In this document: positions 1-7,419 of the stretch, in pieces
Position numbering within the stretch: position 1 is the first letter of the stretch
Layout of the letters: every line of letters begins with the position of its first letter
NCBI GenBank assembly: GCA_023128195.1
Contig: JAGMEL010000099.1
Coordinates: 1-14,054, forward strand
DNA: 14,054 bases
Reading direction: 5' to 3'
From: Caldifarciminota bacterium
GTDB taxonomy: Bacteria > Hydrothermota > Tepidihabitantia > SM23-42
The notes under the pieces: model-generated
Told to the model about the DNA's origin: nothing
Seen by the model: the letters and a program-made list of their open reading frames with translations, nothing else
Databases searched by the model: none
Translations under genes and position numbers: made by a program

Positions 1-302
1 GCCAGCGCCTCGCCACGAAATCCATAGGTATTAATGTCCTCAATATCGTCAATCGTCCCGATCTTACTTGTGCTGTATCTTTCAATGGCAAGCAGGGCAT
101 CATCCCTGGTCATACCTATGGCATCGTCATTCACCAAACACTTTTGCTTACCTCCGTCTGTAATATCTATTTCAATCCGCTTTGCCTGGGCATCCAATGA
201 ATTTTCAACCAACTCCTTAATAACCGAGGACGGCCTTGATATAACTTCTCCAGCTGCGATCTTACCCCTGACCTCAGGTGATAAAATCTTGATTTTAGTC
301 AT
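1..302 (-). CDS. mutL: DNA mismatch repair protein MutL, N-terminal part (runs off the left edge)
   Basis: The first 100 residues of a GHKL-type ATPase are visible; the rest of the gene lies beyond position 1. MutL couples mismatch recognition by MutS to strand incision through ATP-driven dimerisation of this domain. Motif I is clear (KELVENSLDA, residues 29-38, with Glu30 and Asn34 in the catalytic and metal-binding positions), as are IAAGEV (15-20) and the GFRGEAL motif (94-100). Motif II, normally DNGxG, reads D59-D-A-I-G here, so the first Gly is Ala; the usual RHxTSK reads RYSTSK. The ATG at 302 lies inside the end of ribF (8-bp overlap), so translation is probably coupled to ribF. Whether the C-terminal endonuclease motif exists cannot be seen. 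The family call is firm; intactness is unknown. Confidence 0.95.
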   Translation of the reverse strand, partial: MTKIKILSPEVRGKIAAGEVISRPSSVIKELVENSLDAQAKRIEIDITDGGKQKCLVNDDAIGMTRDDALLAIERYSTSKIGTIDDIEDINTYGFRGEAL

Positions 303-1176
303 AGTTAATTCCCCGCACTACCTCTATATCTCTTGCAATAGCCGCTCCCAGTGTTTCATTAGTTGGAAATCTTTCGATATTCCTGATGCGTTTGAATAAT
401 TTTATGGCAACCTCTTTTTTATAGAGATGACCAGAAAAACTGAGGAGATGAACTTCTAACAGATTATGCTGACAAAACATTGCACCGAGGAATTCTTTAT
501 TACGAATAAGAACCTTTACCTTATAAACGCCATCAAGCGGTATTAACTTCTCCCTTTTCACTTTAATATTAATCGTGGGAAACCCCAGTTTTCTTCCTTT
601 TCCTTTACCCTTTATTACTCTACCCGTAATTGTATACTCCCTACCCAATAATTTATTAGCTGCTTTTATATGTCCCAGTAAAAGAAGCTCCCGAATACGC
701 GTACTCGATATCGTGCCCTCTTCTTTAACTCGCGGAAGAATGCGTACTGAAAAATTATCAATTGCAAGTTGCAATAATAATTTAGCTGAGCCTTTTCTAT
801 CTTTGCCAAAATGAAAATTTTCGCCGATCACAACCGTAGAAGGAGAAATTTTTTCAGCAATTAATCTTACAAAATTTGCAGGTTTCAACTGTGAAAATTT
901 TTCAGTAAACTTGAAGTAGTATATAAAATCCACTCCTAATTCCCTGAAAAATTCTTCTTTTTCATGTTTCACAGTGAGATAAATAATTGGGGCTGATTTT
1001 AATACAAAAAATGGCAGAGGCACAAAGGTTATAATCCCAACCTGCTTCTTAGGTTCAACCAATTTCTTTAAATATCTTACAATTTCTTGATGACCCCTGT
1101 GAACACCATCAAAACTACCAATACCACAGACAGAATCCTTGGTTATGGGATATCTCTTGTCAATTAGTATTCGCAT
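295..1176 (-). CDS. ribF: Bifunctional riboflavin kinase / FMN adenylyltransferase RibF
   Basis: A 293-residue cytoplasmic enzyme expected to convert riboflavin to FMN and FMN to FAD. The N-terminal nucleotidyltransferase domain shows GSFDGVHRGH (20-29) and the SSTRIREL signature (158-165). The C-terminal flavokinase domain shows GKGRKLGFPTIN (192-203, the PTxN nucleotide/Mg site) and EVHLLSF (241-247) with the presumed catalytic Glu241. The usual NIGxRPT segment before EVHLL is missing: the chain goes from LGAMFCQHNLL straight into EVHLL, about 8-10 residues short, and the usual Asp of LLDF is Ser. The ATG at 1176 was chosen because homology starts there; the frame is open upstream, but that stretch lies inside truB and is not RibF-like. 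It starts 4 bp after the truB stop and overlaps mutL by 8 bp. Length is slightly below the usual 300-315. Confidence 0.95.
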   Translation of the reverse strand: MRILIDKRYPITKDSVCGIGSFDGVHRGHQEIVRYLKKLVEPKKQVGIITFVPLPFFVLKSAPIIYLTVKHEKEEFFRELGVDFIYYFKFTEKFSQLKPANFVRLIAEKISPSTVVIGENFHFGKDRKGSAKLLLQLAIDNFSVRILPRVKEEGTISSTRIRELLLLGHIKAANKLLGREYTITGRVIKGKGKGRKLGFPTINIKVKREKLIPLDGVYKVKVLIRNKEFLGAMFCQHNLLEVHLLSFSGHLYKKEVAIKLFKRIRNIERFPTNETLGAAIARDIEVVRGINYD

Positions 1177-1180
1177 TTTG

Positions 1181-1888
1181 TTATATTTCCCCCAAGGGAG
1201 GGAATAACAATATATCACCCATTTTTTTTGCACTGGCGACTTCGTATTTATTGATCCGTGTTCTTCGTAATGACAGCAATGTTGCTCCACAGCCCAACTT
1301 ATTACCAAAATCAAAGGCAAGAGAACGAAGGTAGACACCTTTACCAACGACTGCATTGAATTTCAATTTTGGATAATCAAATTCAGTAATCTGGAAGGAT
1401 TTGATAAACACCCTTCGCTTCTGTGGTTGTACATTAATTCCTTTACGGCTTAATTCGTATAATTTCCTACCACCCTGTTTAATAGCAGAAAACTTCGGTG
1501 GTATCTGTTCAATCTCTCCAGTAAACTCATTAGCAGTTCGGTTTAATTCCTCGAGTGAAAGATCTGCAGGGCTAAAGTTCTGTCCTGTATTCTCTCGTGA
1601 AGCAAAAATCCATTGTCCTTCATGTATTTTTTTTAATTTTCTACCACTTATATCATAGGTGTCGGTAACCATTCCGAGTATTATTTCGCCAATATATTCC
1701 TTTTCATTTTTTTGAATCTCTATGCATCTTTTTGTAGCCTTACCTATGAGAATAATCAATAAACCACTGGCAAAAGGATCCAGGGTGCCTGCATGGCCAA
1801 CCTTCCTGTAATAACTTTTTAAAATTCGAACAATCTGAAAAGAGCTGAAACCAACTGGTTTATCAACTAACAAAATTTTATCGAGCAT
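1181..1888 (-). CDS. truB: tRNA pseudouridine-55 synthase TruB
   Basis: A 235-residue enzyme that isomerises U55 in the T-loop of tRNAs. The family start ILLVDKPVGFSSF (5-17) is followed by the catalytic motif GHAGTLDPFASGLL (31-44), whose Asp37 is the nucleophile. The later conserved stretches QIPPKFSAIKQGGRKLYELSRKG and GVYLRSLAFDFG are also present (quoted in full because together they fix the family). I chose the ATG at 1888; an in-frame TTG at 1912 would add eight residues but falls at the foot of a strong hairpin and adds nothing conserved. The Shine-Dalgarno is weak (GAAGG about 17 nt upstream). It is separated from nrnA by about 200 bp of repeats, the only real gap in the operon, and sits 4 bp from ribF. 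It is shorter than E. coli TruB, at the low end of the family. Confidence 0.95.
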   Translation of the reverse strand: MLDKILLVDKPVGFSSFQIVRILKSYYRKVGHAGTLDPFASGLLIILIGKATKRCIEIQKNEKEYIGEIILGMVTDTYDISGRKLKKIHEGQWIFASRENTGQNFSPADLSLEELNRTANEFTGEIEQIPPKFSAIKQGGRKLYELSRKGINVQPQKRRVFIKSFQITEFDYPKLKFNAVVGKGVYLRSLAFDFGNKLGCGATLLSLRRTRINKYEVASAKKMGDILLFPPLGEI

Positions 1889-1912
1889 AATCTTTGATGA
1901 TGAAACCTTCAA

Positions 1913-1952
1913 AAATTGGGGACTCGTAGGTAAAACGCCTTACGCCCAATTT
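1913..1952 (-). terminator. Long two-part hairpin followed by a T run just upstream of truB (terminator/attenuator-like)
   Basis: On the minus strand AAATTGGG (1952-1945) pairs perfectly with CCCAATTT (1920-1913). Inside it CGTA plus GG pairs with CC plus TACG (1944-1938 with 1930-1925), closing a CGTTTTA loop. The 3' arm continues into a T run, giving the look of an intrinsic terminator. It ends about 24 nt before the truB ATG, and there is no room for a promoter after it, so a full terminator would silence truB-ribF-mutL. An attenuator, a processing hairpin or a dispersed palindromic repeat is therefore more likely. Confidence 0.5.
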
Positions 1953-2011
1953 ATCCTGCTTGTCGAAGATATCGAGCACTGCGAGATGCCCTCGTAGCGA
2001 TAGCGTACGGG

Positions 2012-2033
2012 GTGGAATGAGCAACTATTCCAC
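2012..2033. repeat. Inverted repeat GTGGAAT / ATTCCAC
   Basis: Perfect 7-bp arms (2012-2018 and 2027-2033) enclose an 8-nt loop. The right arm is part of the downstream direct-repeat copy, so the hairpin and the direct repeats are interleaved. No T run follows on either strand, so it is not an intrinsic terminator. Confidence 0.6.
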
Positions 2034-2088
2034 TGGAACGCTCTATTCATCCTGTGGACTGCTAAACATATTCCACTGGGGCGTTCTA
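2026..2088. repeat. Diverged direct repeats overlapping the nrnA stop codon
   Basis: Copy 1 at 2026-2045 and copy 2 at 2069-2088 match at 17 of 20 positions (TATTCCACTGG, two variable bases, CG, one variable base, TCTA), offset 43 bp. On the minus strand each unit begins with TAG, and that of copy 2 is the stop codon of nrnA. Weaker TAG-initiated units at 2064 and 2027 suggest older duplications. Function unknown. Confidence 0.65.
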
Positions 2089-3051
2089 CGCATTTTTCTT
2101 AATTTCCTTAAGTATTGCACGCAAAATTTCTTGTTTTGCCGTATCAATATTTTTTTTGATTTTTATACCAGCAGCAAGACGATGACCACCTCCGCCATAT
2201 CTCCTTGCCAGTTTATCAACATCAATAACACCGTCACTGCGCAGACTGATTCGCGTTCCTTCCCTCTCTTCCCGTAAAAAGAATGAAACCCTAACATTTT
2301 TAATAGCTTGAAGAAAGGATACAAAATTTTCTGAATCTGGCATCCGGGCGCGACTTCTCTTTAACATATCCTGAGTAAGATACATAACACCAACACCATT
2401 TTTAATCTCTATTGTATTAAGAACCTTACTTAGTAATAGCGTACCACTGAGGGTCTTCGCGTTTAATTTTTTCACAAGTGAACCTGGCTTCACACCTGAT
2501 TCAATCAATGCAGCTGCGATATCTAATGATTCCTTTGTGGTATTAGGATATACAAATCCACCAGTATCACTGTAAATCCCACAATAAAATATCTCTGCCA
2601 AAGATTTATCAACTTTTATCCGTAGTTTCTCAAACATTTGATAAATAATCTCGCAGGCAGACGATGCCTCTTCTTTGACAATTCTCAATTCTCCGAATGA
2701 ATCATTACTTTTGTGATGATCAATATTTACAATTATTTTAGAATCCAATTTTGCCGATCTGAGATAATTCGAATCAGAGAATATCCTTGAGAGATCTGCT
2801 GAATCAACTGCAATCAATAAATCAAATTCAGGTATTTTCCTGACAAACTTCCATTCTCCCAAAAGAAAACGATACTTTGAAGGAATAGGCGAACAGCAAT
2901 AAAGTATCGGTTTTTTGCGTTTAAAATGTTTTACCAGATAAGCACAGCTCAAAGCTGCTGAAAGACCGTCACAATCAGGATCAAAATGAGTAGCGATTAA
3001 AATTCGCTTGCTATTCTTTATTATCCGTACTAATTGTCTTAAACAATTCAT
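2086..3051 (-). CDS. nrnA: DHH-family phosphoesterase NrnA-like (oligoribonuclease / pAp phosphatase)
   Basis: A 321-residue DHH/DHHA1 protein of the NrnA type, which degrades nanoRNA and dephosphorylates 3'-phosphoadenosine 5'-phosphate in the cytoplasm. Metal motifs are in order: H22-x-x-P-D-x-D (22-28), D83 in AVDSADLSR, the DHH triad D111-H112-H113, and D162 in IYSDTGGF. The C-terminal DHHA1 substrate motif RRYGGGGH (283-290) is intact. Motif I reads PDCDGLSA instead of the usual PDGDALGS. I chose the ATG at 3051, giving a 41-bp overlap with rbfA; ATGs at 3066, 3072 and 3084 are possible but only lengthen a non-conserved head. A position between rbfA and truB is typical for nrnA in many bacteria. 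It probably clears short RNAs made during the RNA turnover served by its neighbours. Confidence 0.9.
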   Translation of the reverse strand: MNCLRQLVRIIKNSKRILIATHFDPDCDGLSAALSCAYLVKHFKRKKPILYCCSPIPSKYRFLLGEWKFVRKIPEFDLLIAVDSADLSRIFSDSNYLRSAKLDSKIIVNIDHHKSNDSFGELRIVKEEASSACEIIYQMFEKLRIKVDKSLAEIFYCGIYSDTGGFVYPNTTKESLDIAAALIESGVKPGSLVKKLNAKTLSGTLLLSKVLNTIEIKNGVGVMYLTQDMLKRSRARMPDSENFVSFLQAIKNVRVSFFLREEREGTRISLRSDGVIDVDKLARRYGGGGHRLAAGIKIKKNIDTAKQEILRAILKEIKKNA

Positions 3052-3346
3052 CGATTTTTTTTCCATGTTCATAACTATCGTCAATCTCGAATACGAGATC
3101 GGGAATTGACCTCAAGCTTACACGATGTGCCAAAATGCTCCGGATATAACCTTTTGCCCTTATCAATGTCTTATAAGTTTCTGCCTTATTATCCAAACTC
3201 GAAAAAAATACTGTCGCTACTTTTAAATCAGAGCTTACAACCACATTCGTAATAGTAATAAAACCGAGCCTGGGATCACCTATCTCCTGTGTAACTATAT
3301 TTGATATTTCACGTTCTAATACTGAAGCTACTCTTTCTTTTCTCAT
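3011..3346 (-). CDS. rbfA: 30S ribosome-binding factor A (RbfA)
   Basis: A 111-residue KH-fold protein that binds the 30S subunit during late maturation of 16S rRNA. Seen: the N-terminal helix RVASVLEREISNI (5-17), DPRLGFITITNVVVS (24-38) with the following LKVATVFFS, and the closing IPDLVFEIDDSYEHGKKI (81-98). Length is normal for RbfA. The ATG shares one base with the ylxP stop (TAATG) and no Shine-Dalgarno is visible, so initiation probably depends on ribosomes finishing ylxP. The 3' end overlaps nrnA by 41 bp. Confidence 0.95.
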   Translation of the reverse strand: MRKERVASVLEREISNIVTQEIGDPRLGFITITNVVVSSDLKVATVFFSSLDNKAETYKTLIRAKGYIRSILAHRVSLRSIPDLVFEIDDSYEHGKKIDELFKTISTDNKE

Positions 3347-3639
3347 TATATGATGTGTAGTTCAAAATCTAATAATGTTACTGAATGCACCCTATCTATA
3401 AAATCTATAACCTTCTTCATTGTTGAATCCACCACTGATTTATCATTACAGCATGTTACAAAACATAACTGAGTTCTCTGCCATAAAGATAAATCACCAA
3501 ATTCACATAGAGCAATATTATAATGATTCTTCAATCTTTCTTTCAGACTTTTCACCACTCTTCTTTTGTCTTTAAGCGACTGACAATTATCAATATGAAG
3601 ATCTAATTTACCCTGGCCAATAAAAAACTTATCTGCCAT
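3346..3639 (-). CDS. ylxP: DUF503 family protein YlxP
   Basis: A 97-residue small cytoplasmic protein of the DUF503/YlxP family. The signature SLKDKRRVVKSLKERLK (21-37) is followed by NIALCEFGDLSLWQR (41-55) with the conserved Trp53, and a final alternating strand region. Its biochemical role is unknown; in Gram-positive bacteria it sits between infB and rbfA exactly as here, which links it to ribosome biogenesis or translation. The ATG at 3639 lies inside the end of infB (11-bp overlap) with a short AAGG a few bases upstream. Family confident, function open. Confidence 0.9.
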   Translation of the reverse strand: MADKFFIGQGKLDLHIDNCQSLKDKRRVVKSLKERLKNHYNIALCEFGDLSLWQRTQLCFVTCCNDKSVVDSTMKKVIDFIDRVHSVTLLDFELHII

Positions 3640-5716
3640 TTACCTTTGATATTTCCTCTATTTTATAGAATTGAATGGTATCACCTTTTTGCAAATCACC
3701 TGCATTTTCAAGACTCACACCACATTCATAACCAACAAGAACTTCTTTAACATCTTCTTTGAATCTCTTTAAAGAAACAACCTTGGAGGCTAAAACTTCT
3801 TTTCCATCTCTAATAACGTGTGCAACGGCGTTCCGTATAACCCTACCATCCTTTACATAACAACCGGCTACAAGACCGAGTTTATGGATATTAAAAACCT
3901 CTCTCACTTCAGCCTCACCAATAAGCACCTCTTCCAGTTTCGGTTCCAACATACCCAACATAGCAGACCGCAAATCATCCAATGCCTCATAGATCAAACG
4001 GTATGTACGAATTTCAACACCCTCACGTTCTGCCGATTCAAAGGCATTAGTACTCGGGCCCACGTGGAATCCAACACATATTGACCCTGTAACTCCAGCA
4101 AGGAGTATATCCGAAACATTTATATTTCCGACACCTTTATGAACAACCCTGATACTTACATCCTCCGTACTCAATTCATTTAATTTTTCGTCGAGTACTT
4201 CTACAGAGCCAGCAGAATCTGCTTTGAGAACAATCTTTAACTCCTTAGTCTCACCTGCCTTAATTTTTTCCTGCAGCTCGAGTAAAGTTACTTTTGATTT
4301 TGCTTTCAATTTTCGGCTCCTCTCCATGAGCTGTCTTTGATAAGCAATTTCTCTTGCCCGCTGTTCATTATCTGCTACGAGAAAAATTTCACCAGCCTGA
4401 GGCAAACCGCTAAATCCCAGAACTGATACTGGCGTTGAAGGTCCGGCTTTATCAATCTTGTTCATCTTATCATCAAACAATTCTCTAACCCTCCCAAAAT
4501 GGGGACCGCATACAAATGGATTACCTTTGTGAAGTTCACCTTCCTGCACGAGAATAGTAGAAACATTACCTTTTCCTCGATCGAGTCGGGCTTCTATTAC
4601 AACACCTTTTGCGGCTTTCTCAACCGGCGCCTCTAATTCTAATTCCTCCGCTTTAACAAGTATCGCATCTAATAAATCGGGCATTCCAACGCCTTTTAAT
4701 GCCGATGTTTCAACAGATATAGATTTTCCTCCGAATTCCTCGATAATAACATTTGCCTTGGCAAGTTGAGTTTTAACCCTATTAACATTTGCGTTCGGTA
4801 GATCAATTTTATTTATACATACAATTATTGGCACATAGGCAGCACGCGCATGGTCAATTGCCTCAACAGTCTGAGGCATAACACCATCATCAGCGGCAAC
4901 AACTAAAATAACGATATCAGTAACCTGGGCACCCCTTGCTCTCATAGCAGTAAATGCCTCGTGCCCTGGCGTATCAAGAAAAGTAATAATTCTATCATTG
5001 TAGGTAATCTGATATGCCGCCATCCGCTGGGTAATCTTACCATACTCCTCTTCAACAACACGAAGTTTTGTAATTGCATCGAGAAGTGTTGTCTTACCGT
5101 GATCTACATGGCCCATAATAGTTACAACCGGAGGCCTCTCAACCTTCTCAACATCACGGGGAGTTGTAATTTGCTCTTCTGCTGACATAAGCTTTATTTT
5201 ATATTCAAATTCATCACAGAGTAGTGTAATAGTATCGAGATCAAGACGCTGATTCAAACTAACCATCAACCCCATATCAAGACATTTTTTAATTACATCA
5301 CTTGTTGGCATCTTCAAAGCCTGAGACAACTCAGCCACAGTCATGAAATCTACCACTTCAACAAGTTTTTCTGTAGGTTCGGGCTCAAGCTTCACGGATA
5401 CTTCACGCTTGTAGTGTTTTCTGGACTCCTTTTTTTCCAATTTAGCAAACGTTGATTTAACCGTTTCTTTTATTGCCATCGTATCGATTTTTTTCTTTTT
5501 CACCTTAACTTTTGGTTTAGTATAACGACGCGTGAATTCTTTTTTGACCCGCTTTTTCCCTTCAGAAATTTTTGCCCTGACCTTTTTTATATCTTCTTCA
5601 GAAAGTATCGACATATGACTCTTGACTTTAATGCCAATTTCTCCAAGTAATTTTATTAGCGCAGCGCTCGATAGACCCAGATTTTTTGCTACTCTATGAA
5701 CTTTTTTCTGTGGCAT
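3629..5716 (-). CDS. infB: Translation initiation factor IF-2
   Basis: A 695-residue GTPase that brings initiator fMet-tRNA to the 30S subunit and promotes subunit joining. Domains: a first IF2_N helix bundle (about 1-50), a Lys/Arg-rich linker (51-115), a second IF2_N (about 120-175), the G domain (about 195-355) with G1 GHVDHGKT (202-209), G3 DTPGH (248-252), G4 NKID (302-305) and G5 SAL (338-340), then the C-terminal domains. The switch I stretch is unusual: bacterial IF2 normally has GGITQHIGAY, here G226-K-I-T-Q-R-M-A-A-Y235. The Mg-binding Thr229 is kept. Length is shorter than E. coli IF2-alpha, mainly because the linker is short. The ATG at 5716 has a good GAGGAG upstream and overlaps nusA by 23 bp. 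Confidence 0.97.
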   Translation of the reverse strand: MPQKKVHRVAKNLGLSSAALIKLLGEIGIKVKSHMSILSEEDIKKVRAKISEGKKRVKKEFTRRYTKPKVKVKKKKIDTMAIKETVKSTFAKLEKKESRKHYKREVSVKLEPEPTEKLVEVVDFMTVAELSQALKMPTSDVIKKCLDMGLMVSLNQRLDLDTITLLCDEFEYKIKLMSAEEQITTPRDVEKVERPPVVTIMGHVDHGKTTLLDAITKLRVVEEEYGKITQRMAAYQITYNDRIITFLDTPGHEAFTAMRARGAQVTDIVILVVAADDGVMPQTVEAIDHARAAYVPIIVCINKIDLPNANVNRVKTQLAKANVIIEEFGGKSISVETSALKGVGMPDLLDAILVKAEELELEAPVEKAAKGVVIEARLDRGKGNVSTILVQEGELHKGNPFVCGPHFGRVRELFDDKMNKIDKAGPSTPVSVLGFSGLPQAGEIFLVADNEQRAREIAYQRQLMERSRKLKAKSKVTLLELQEKIKAGETKELKIVLKADSAGSVEVLDEKLNELSTEDVSIRVVHKGVGNINVSDILLAGVTGSICVGFHVGPSTNAFESAEREGVEIRTYRLIYEALDDLRSAMLGMLEPKLEEVLIGEAEVREVFNIHKLGLVAGCYVKDGRVIRNAVAHVIRDGKEVLASKVVSLKRFKEDVKEVLVGYECGVSLENAGDLQKGDTIQFYKIEEISKVNGR

Positions 5717-6974
5717 CTTCTTTCTCCTCTTCGCCCTTATGTCCCAAAATCTCTAATATGTTCGCTACACTTTCATCATCAAGCTTCAAAAGAAATTTCA
5801 ATTCTTCAACCGGAGCCTTAAGCACACTTAGAACATTAACATAACCCTTTTCGACCATCAATTTCTTCAAGGCTGGCTTCAATCCCTTTACTTTTTTGAT
5901 CTCTATCTTAGCTAATGCTTTTTCCGCAAGTTCTTTGTTGTATTCCGAAACCTTTTTAATCTCTATCTCTACTTCACAAAGCTTCGAAGCAAGATCAACA
6001 TTTACACCATTTTTCCCAATCGCTTTAGAATAATCATCATCTGATACAATAGCTGCTACCTGACCTTCATTAATGGTGATTACCTCGTTTATCTTAGCAG
6101 GCGATAAACTCCTGGACACCTGAAGGTTCGGGTCTTTGCTCCACTGAATAATATCAATACGCTCACCAGACAGCTCTTTAACTATTAACTGAATTCGACT
6201 GCCACGATAACCAACACAGGCACCAATTGGATCAATCTTTGGATCAAGTGTCTGAACTGCTACCTTTGCTCTCACTCCAGATTCACGTACGATTTTAACT
6301 ACCTGAATCAAACCTTCTTTTATCTCAGGAATCTCATAATATAGTAAACGTTCCAAAAATCTCCAGTCAGTCCTGGACAGGATAATCTGGGGTCCCCATT
6401 TAGCACGGTCAACCCGTGCGACGACCGCCCGAATAGGTGAATCCAAACGATAATGCTCACTTCTCATCATACCATAAGATGGAATTGTTGCCTCAACCGG
6501 GCCCAAATCAACAAGCACTTCATTACGGCTAACAACCTTAACTATACCTTTTACGATTTCGCCGACCTTCTTGTCATACTCAACCATAATTCTATTTCTC
6601 TCTGCTTCACTAACCCGCTGTGTAAGCGTCTGCTTAACCGATTCAATCGCACTTCGACCCAAATCAGCAAGCGCAATCGGTATCCGGAATTCATCCCCAA
6701 TTTCGTAATCTTCCTTCTTCTGCCTGGCTTGTTCTAAGGATATCTCTTTATCAACACTCTCAACATTCTCAACAATCTTCTTTATAATAAAAATTATTAT
6801 GTCGCCTGTTGATTTATTAATCACTACCTCGGATTCAACCTCCTTACCAAACTTTCTTTTTACACCATTCTTCACTGCCTCAGCAAGGGACTCTATCACA
6901 AAATCGAACTTTACACCTCTGGCCCTTGCAATTGATTTTATATTTTCAACTATTAAACTATCTTCGTTTACCAT
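5694..6974 (-). CDS. nusA: Transcription termination/antitermination factor NusA
   Basis: A 426-residue RNA-polymerase-binding factor controlling pausing, termination and antitermination. Order: N-terminal RNAP-binding domain (1-130), S1 domain (about 138-200), KH1 (about 205-280) with DPIGACVGYRGSRIQ (248-262) and GERIDIIQWS (270-279), KH2 (about 285-345) with IGKNGVNVDLAS (319-330), and a helix-hairpin-helix-like tail (about 355-412) ending in an acidic stretch. The tail is one short repeat, not the two long acidic repeats of E. coli. A strong GGAGG precedes the ATG by 9 nt, inside rimP. It overlaps rimP by 17 bp and infB by 23 bp. No ylxR or ylxQ lies between nusA and infB. Confidence 0.97.
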   Translation of the reverse strand: MVNEDSLIVENIKSIARARGVKFDFVIESLAEAVKNGVKRKFGKEVESEVVINKSTGDIIIFIIKKIVENVESVDKEISLEQARQKKEDYEIGDEFRIPIALADLGRSAIESVKQTLTQRVSEAERNRIMVEYDKKVGEIVKGIVKVVSRNEVLVDLGPVEATIPSYGMMRSEHYRLDSPIRAVVARVDRAKWGPQIILSRTDWRFLERLLYYEIPEIKEGLIQVVKIVRESGVRAKVAVQTLDPKIDPIGACVGYRGSRIQLIVKELSGERIDIIQWSKDPNLQVSRSLSPAKINEVITINEGQVAAIVSDDDYSKAIGKNGVNVDLASKLCEVEIEIKKVSEYNKELAEKALAKIEIKKVKGLKPALKKLMVEKGYVNVLSVLKAPVEELKFLLKLDDESVANILEILGHKGEEEKEDATEKSS

Positions 6975-7419
6975 ATTCTAATTCCTCCACAACCTTTGCT
7001 TTTAATATTGAAGCAAAAGGGACAAAATTTTCGCCAAGATCTGTAGCAACTACAATTCCATTTTCTTTAATATTTCTGAGGTAACCCCTTATTTTCTTAT
7101 CCCCAGTATCTATTTCCACAAGCTTACCAACTACCCAAAGATAATGCTCGGAACGTTTCAAGGATCTCTCAATACCCGGTGAAGAGACCTCGAGGCTATA
7201 TGGGAAAATAATAACATCGGAATCATCAATAGTTTCAGAAATCATTCTGCTAACCTTCTTGCAATCATCAATAGTTATTCCCCCTTCTTTTTTATCAATG
7301 AAAATTTTAAATGTCTTAGATACTTCATTAAAATGTATATCATAAAACCGTAGACCTAAATCATCCAATAAATCTTTTATTATATTTGAAATTTCTTCTA
7401 AATCAAAATTATCATCCAT
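6958..7419 (-). CDS. rimP: Ribosome maturation factor RimP
   Basis: A 153-residue protein needed for 30S assembly. The N-terminal alpha/beta domain ends in the family hallmark LEVSSPGIER (76-85); the C-terminal SH3-like barrel follows (about 90-148), with SILKAKVVEE near the end. The ATG at 7419 has GGAGG 4 nt upstream and overlaps the proS stop by 8 bp (ATGGATGA context). Its place before nusA is the standard one in bacteria. Length is normal. Confidence 0.93.
   Translation of the reverse strand: MDDNFDLEEISNIIKDLLDDLGLRFYDIHFNEVSKTFKIFIDKKEGGITIDDCKKVSRMISETIDDSDVIIFPYSLEVSSPGIERSLKRSEHYLWVVGKLVEIDTGDKKIRGYLRNIKENGIVVATDLGENFVPFASILKAKVVEELEYGKRR

Larger units (their letters stand above)
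1889..2085. other. Non-coding gap between nrnA and truB, filled with small inverted and direct repeats
   Basis: This is the only sizeable break in the minus-strand operon. Reading in the direction of transcription it holds diverged direct repeats (2088 to 2026), a 7-bp stem with an 8-nt loop (2033-2012), a 4-bp CGAG/CTCG hairpin (1994-1982), a small interrupted stem with TGCT/AGCA ends (1978-1957) and a long hairpin ending in a T run (1952-1911). I see no open reading frame with coding character and no good promoter for truB. It could be a mosaic of dispersed repeats, a structured leader, or an attenuator and RNA-processing region; the sequence alone does not decide. Confidence 0.6.

Noticed and set aside
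34..399. Plus-strand frame opposite mutL and ribF
   Set aside because: It is antisense to two genes with clear conserved motifs and shows no protein character of its own.
1177..1356. Upstream in-frame extension of ribF by 60 residues
   Set aside because: It lies inside truB on the same strand, has no RibF similarity, and the conserved RibF head begins at the ATG at 1176.
1913..2085. tRNA or small protein gene in the nrnA-truB gap
   Set aside because: No cloverleaf or T-loop consensus and no convincing start plus frame; the stretch is explained by repeats and hairpins.
3052..3084. Longer nrnA start at 3084
   Set aside because: The added residues are not conserved and only deepen the overlap with rbfA; the ATG at 3051 fits the family length.
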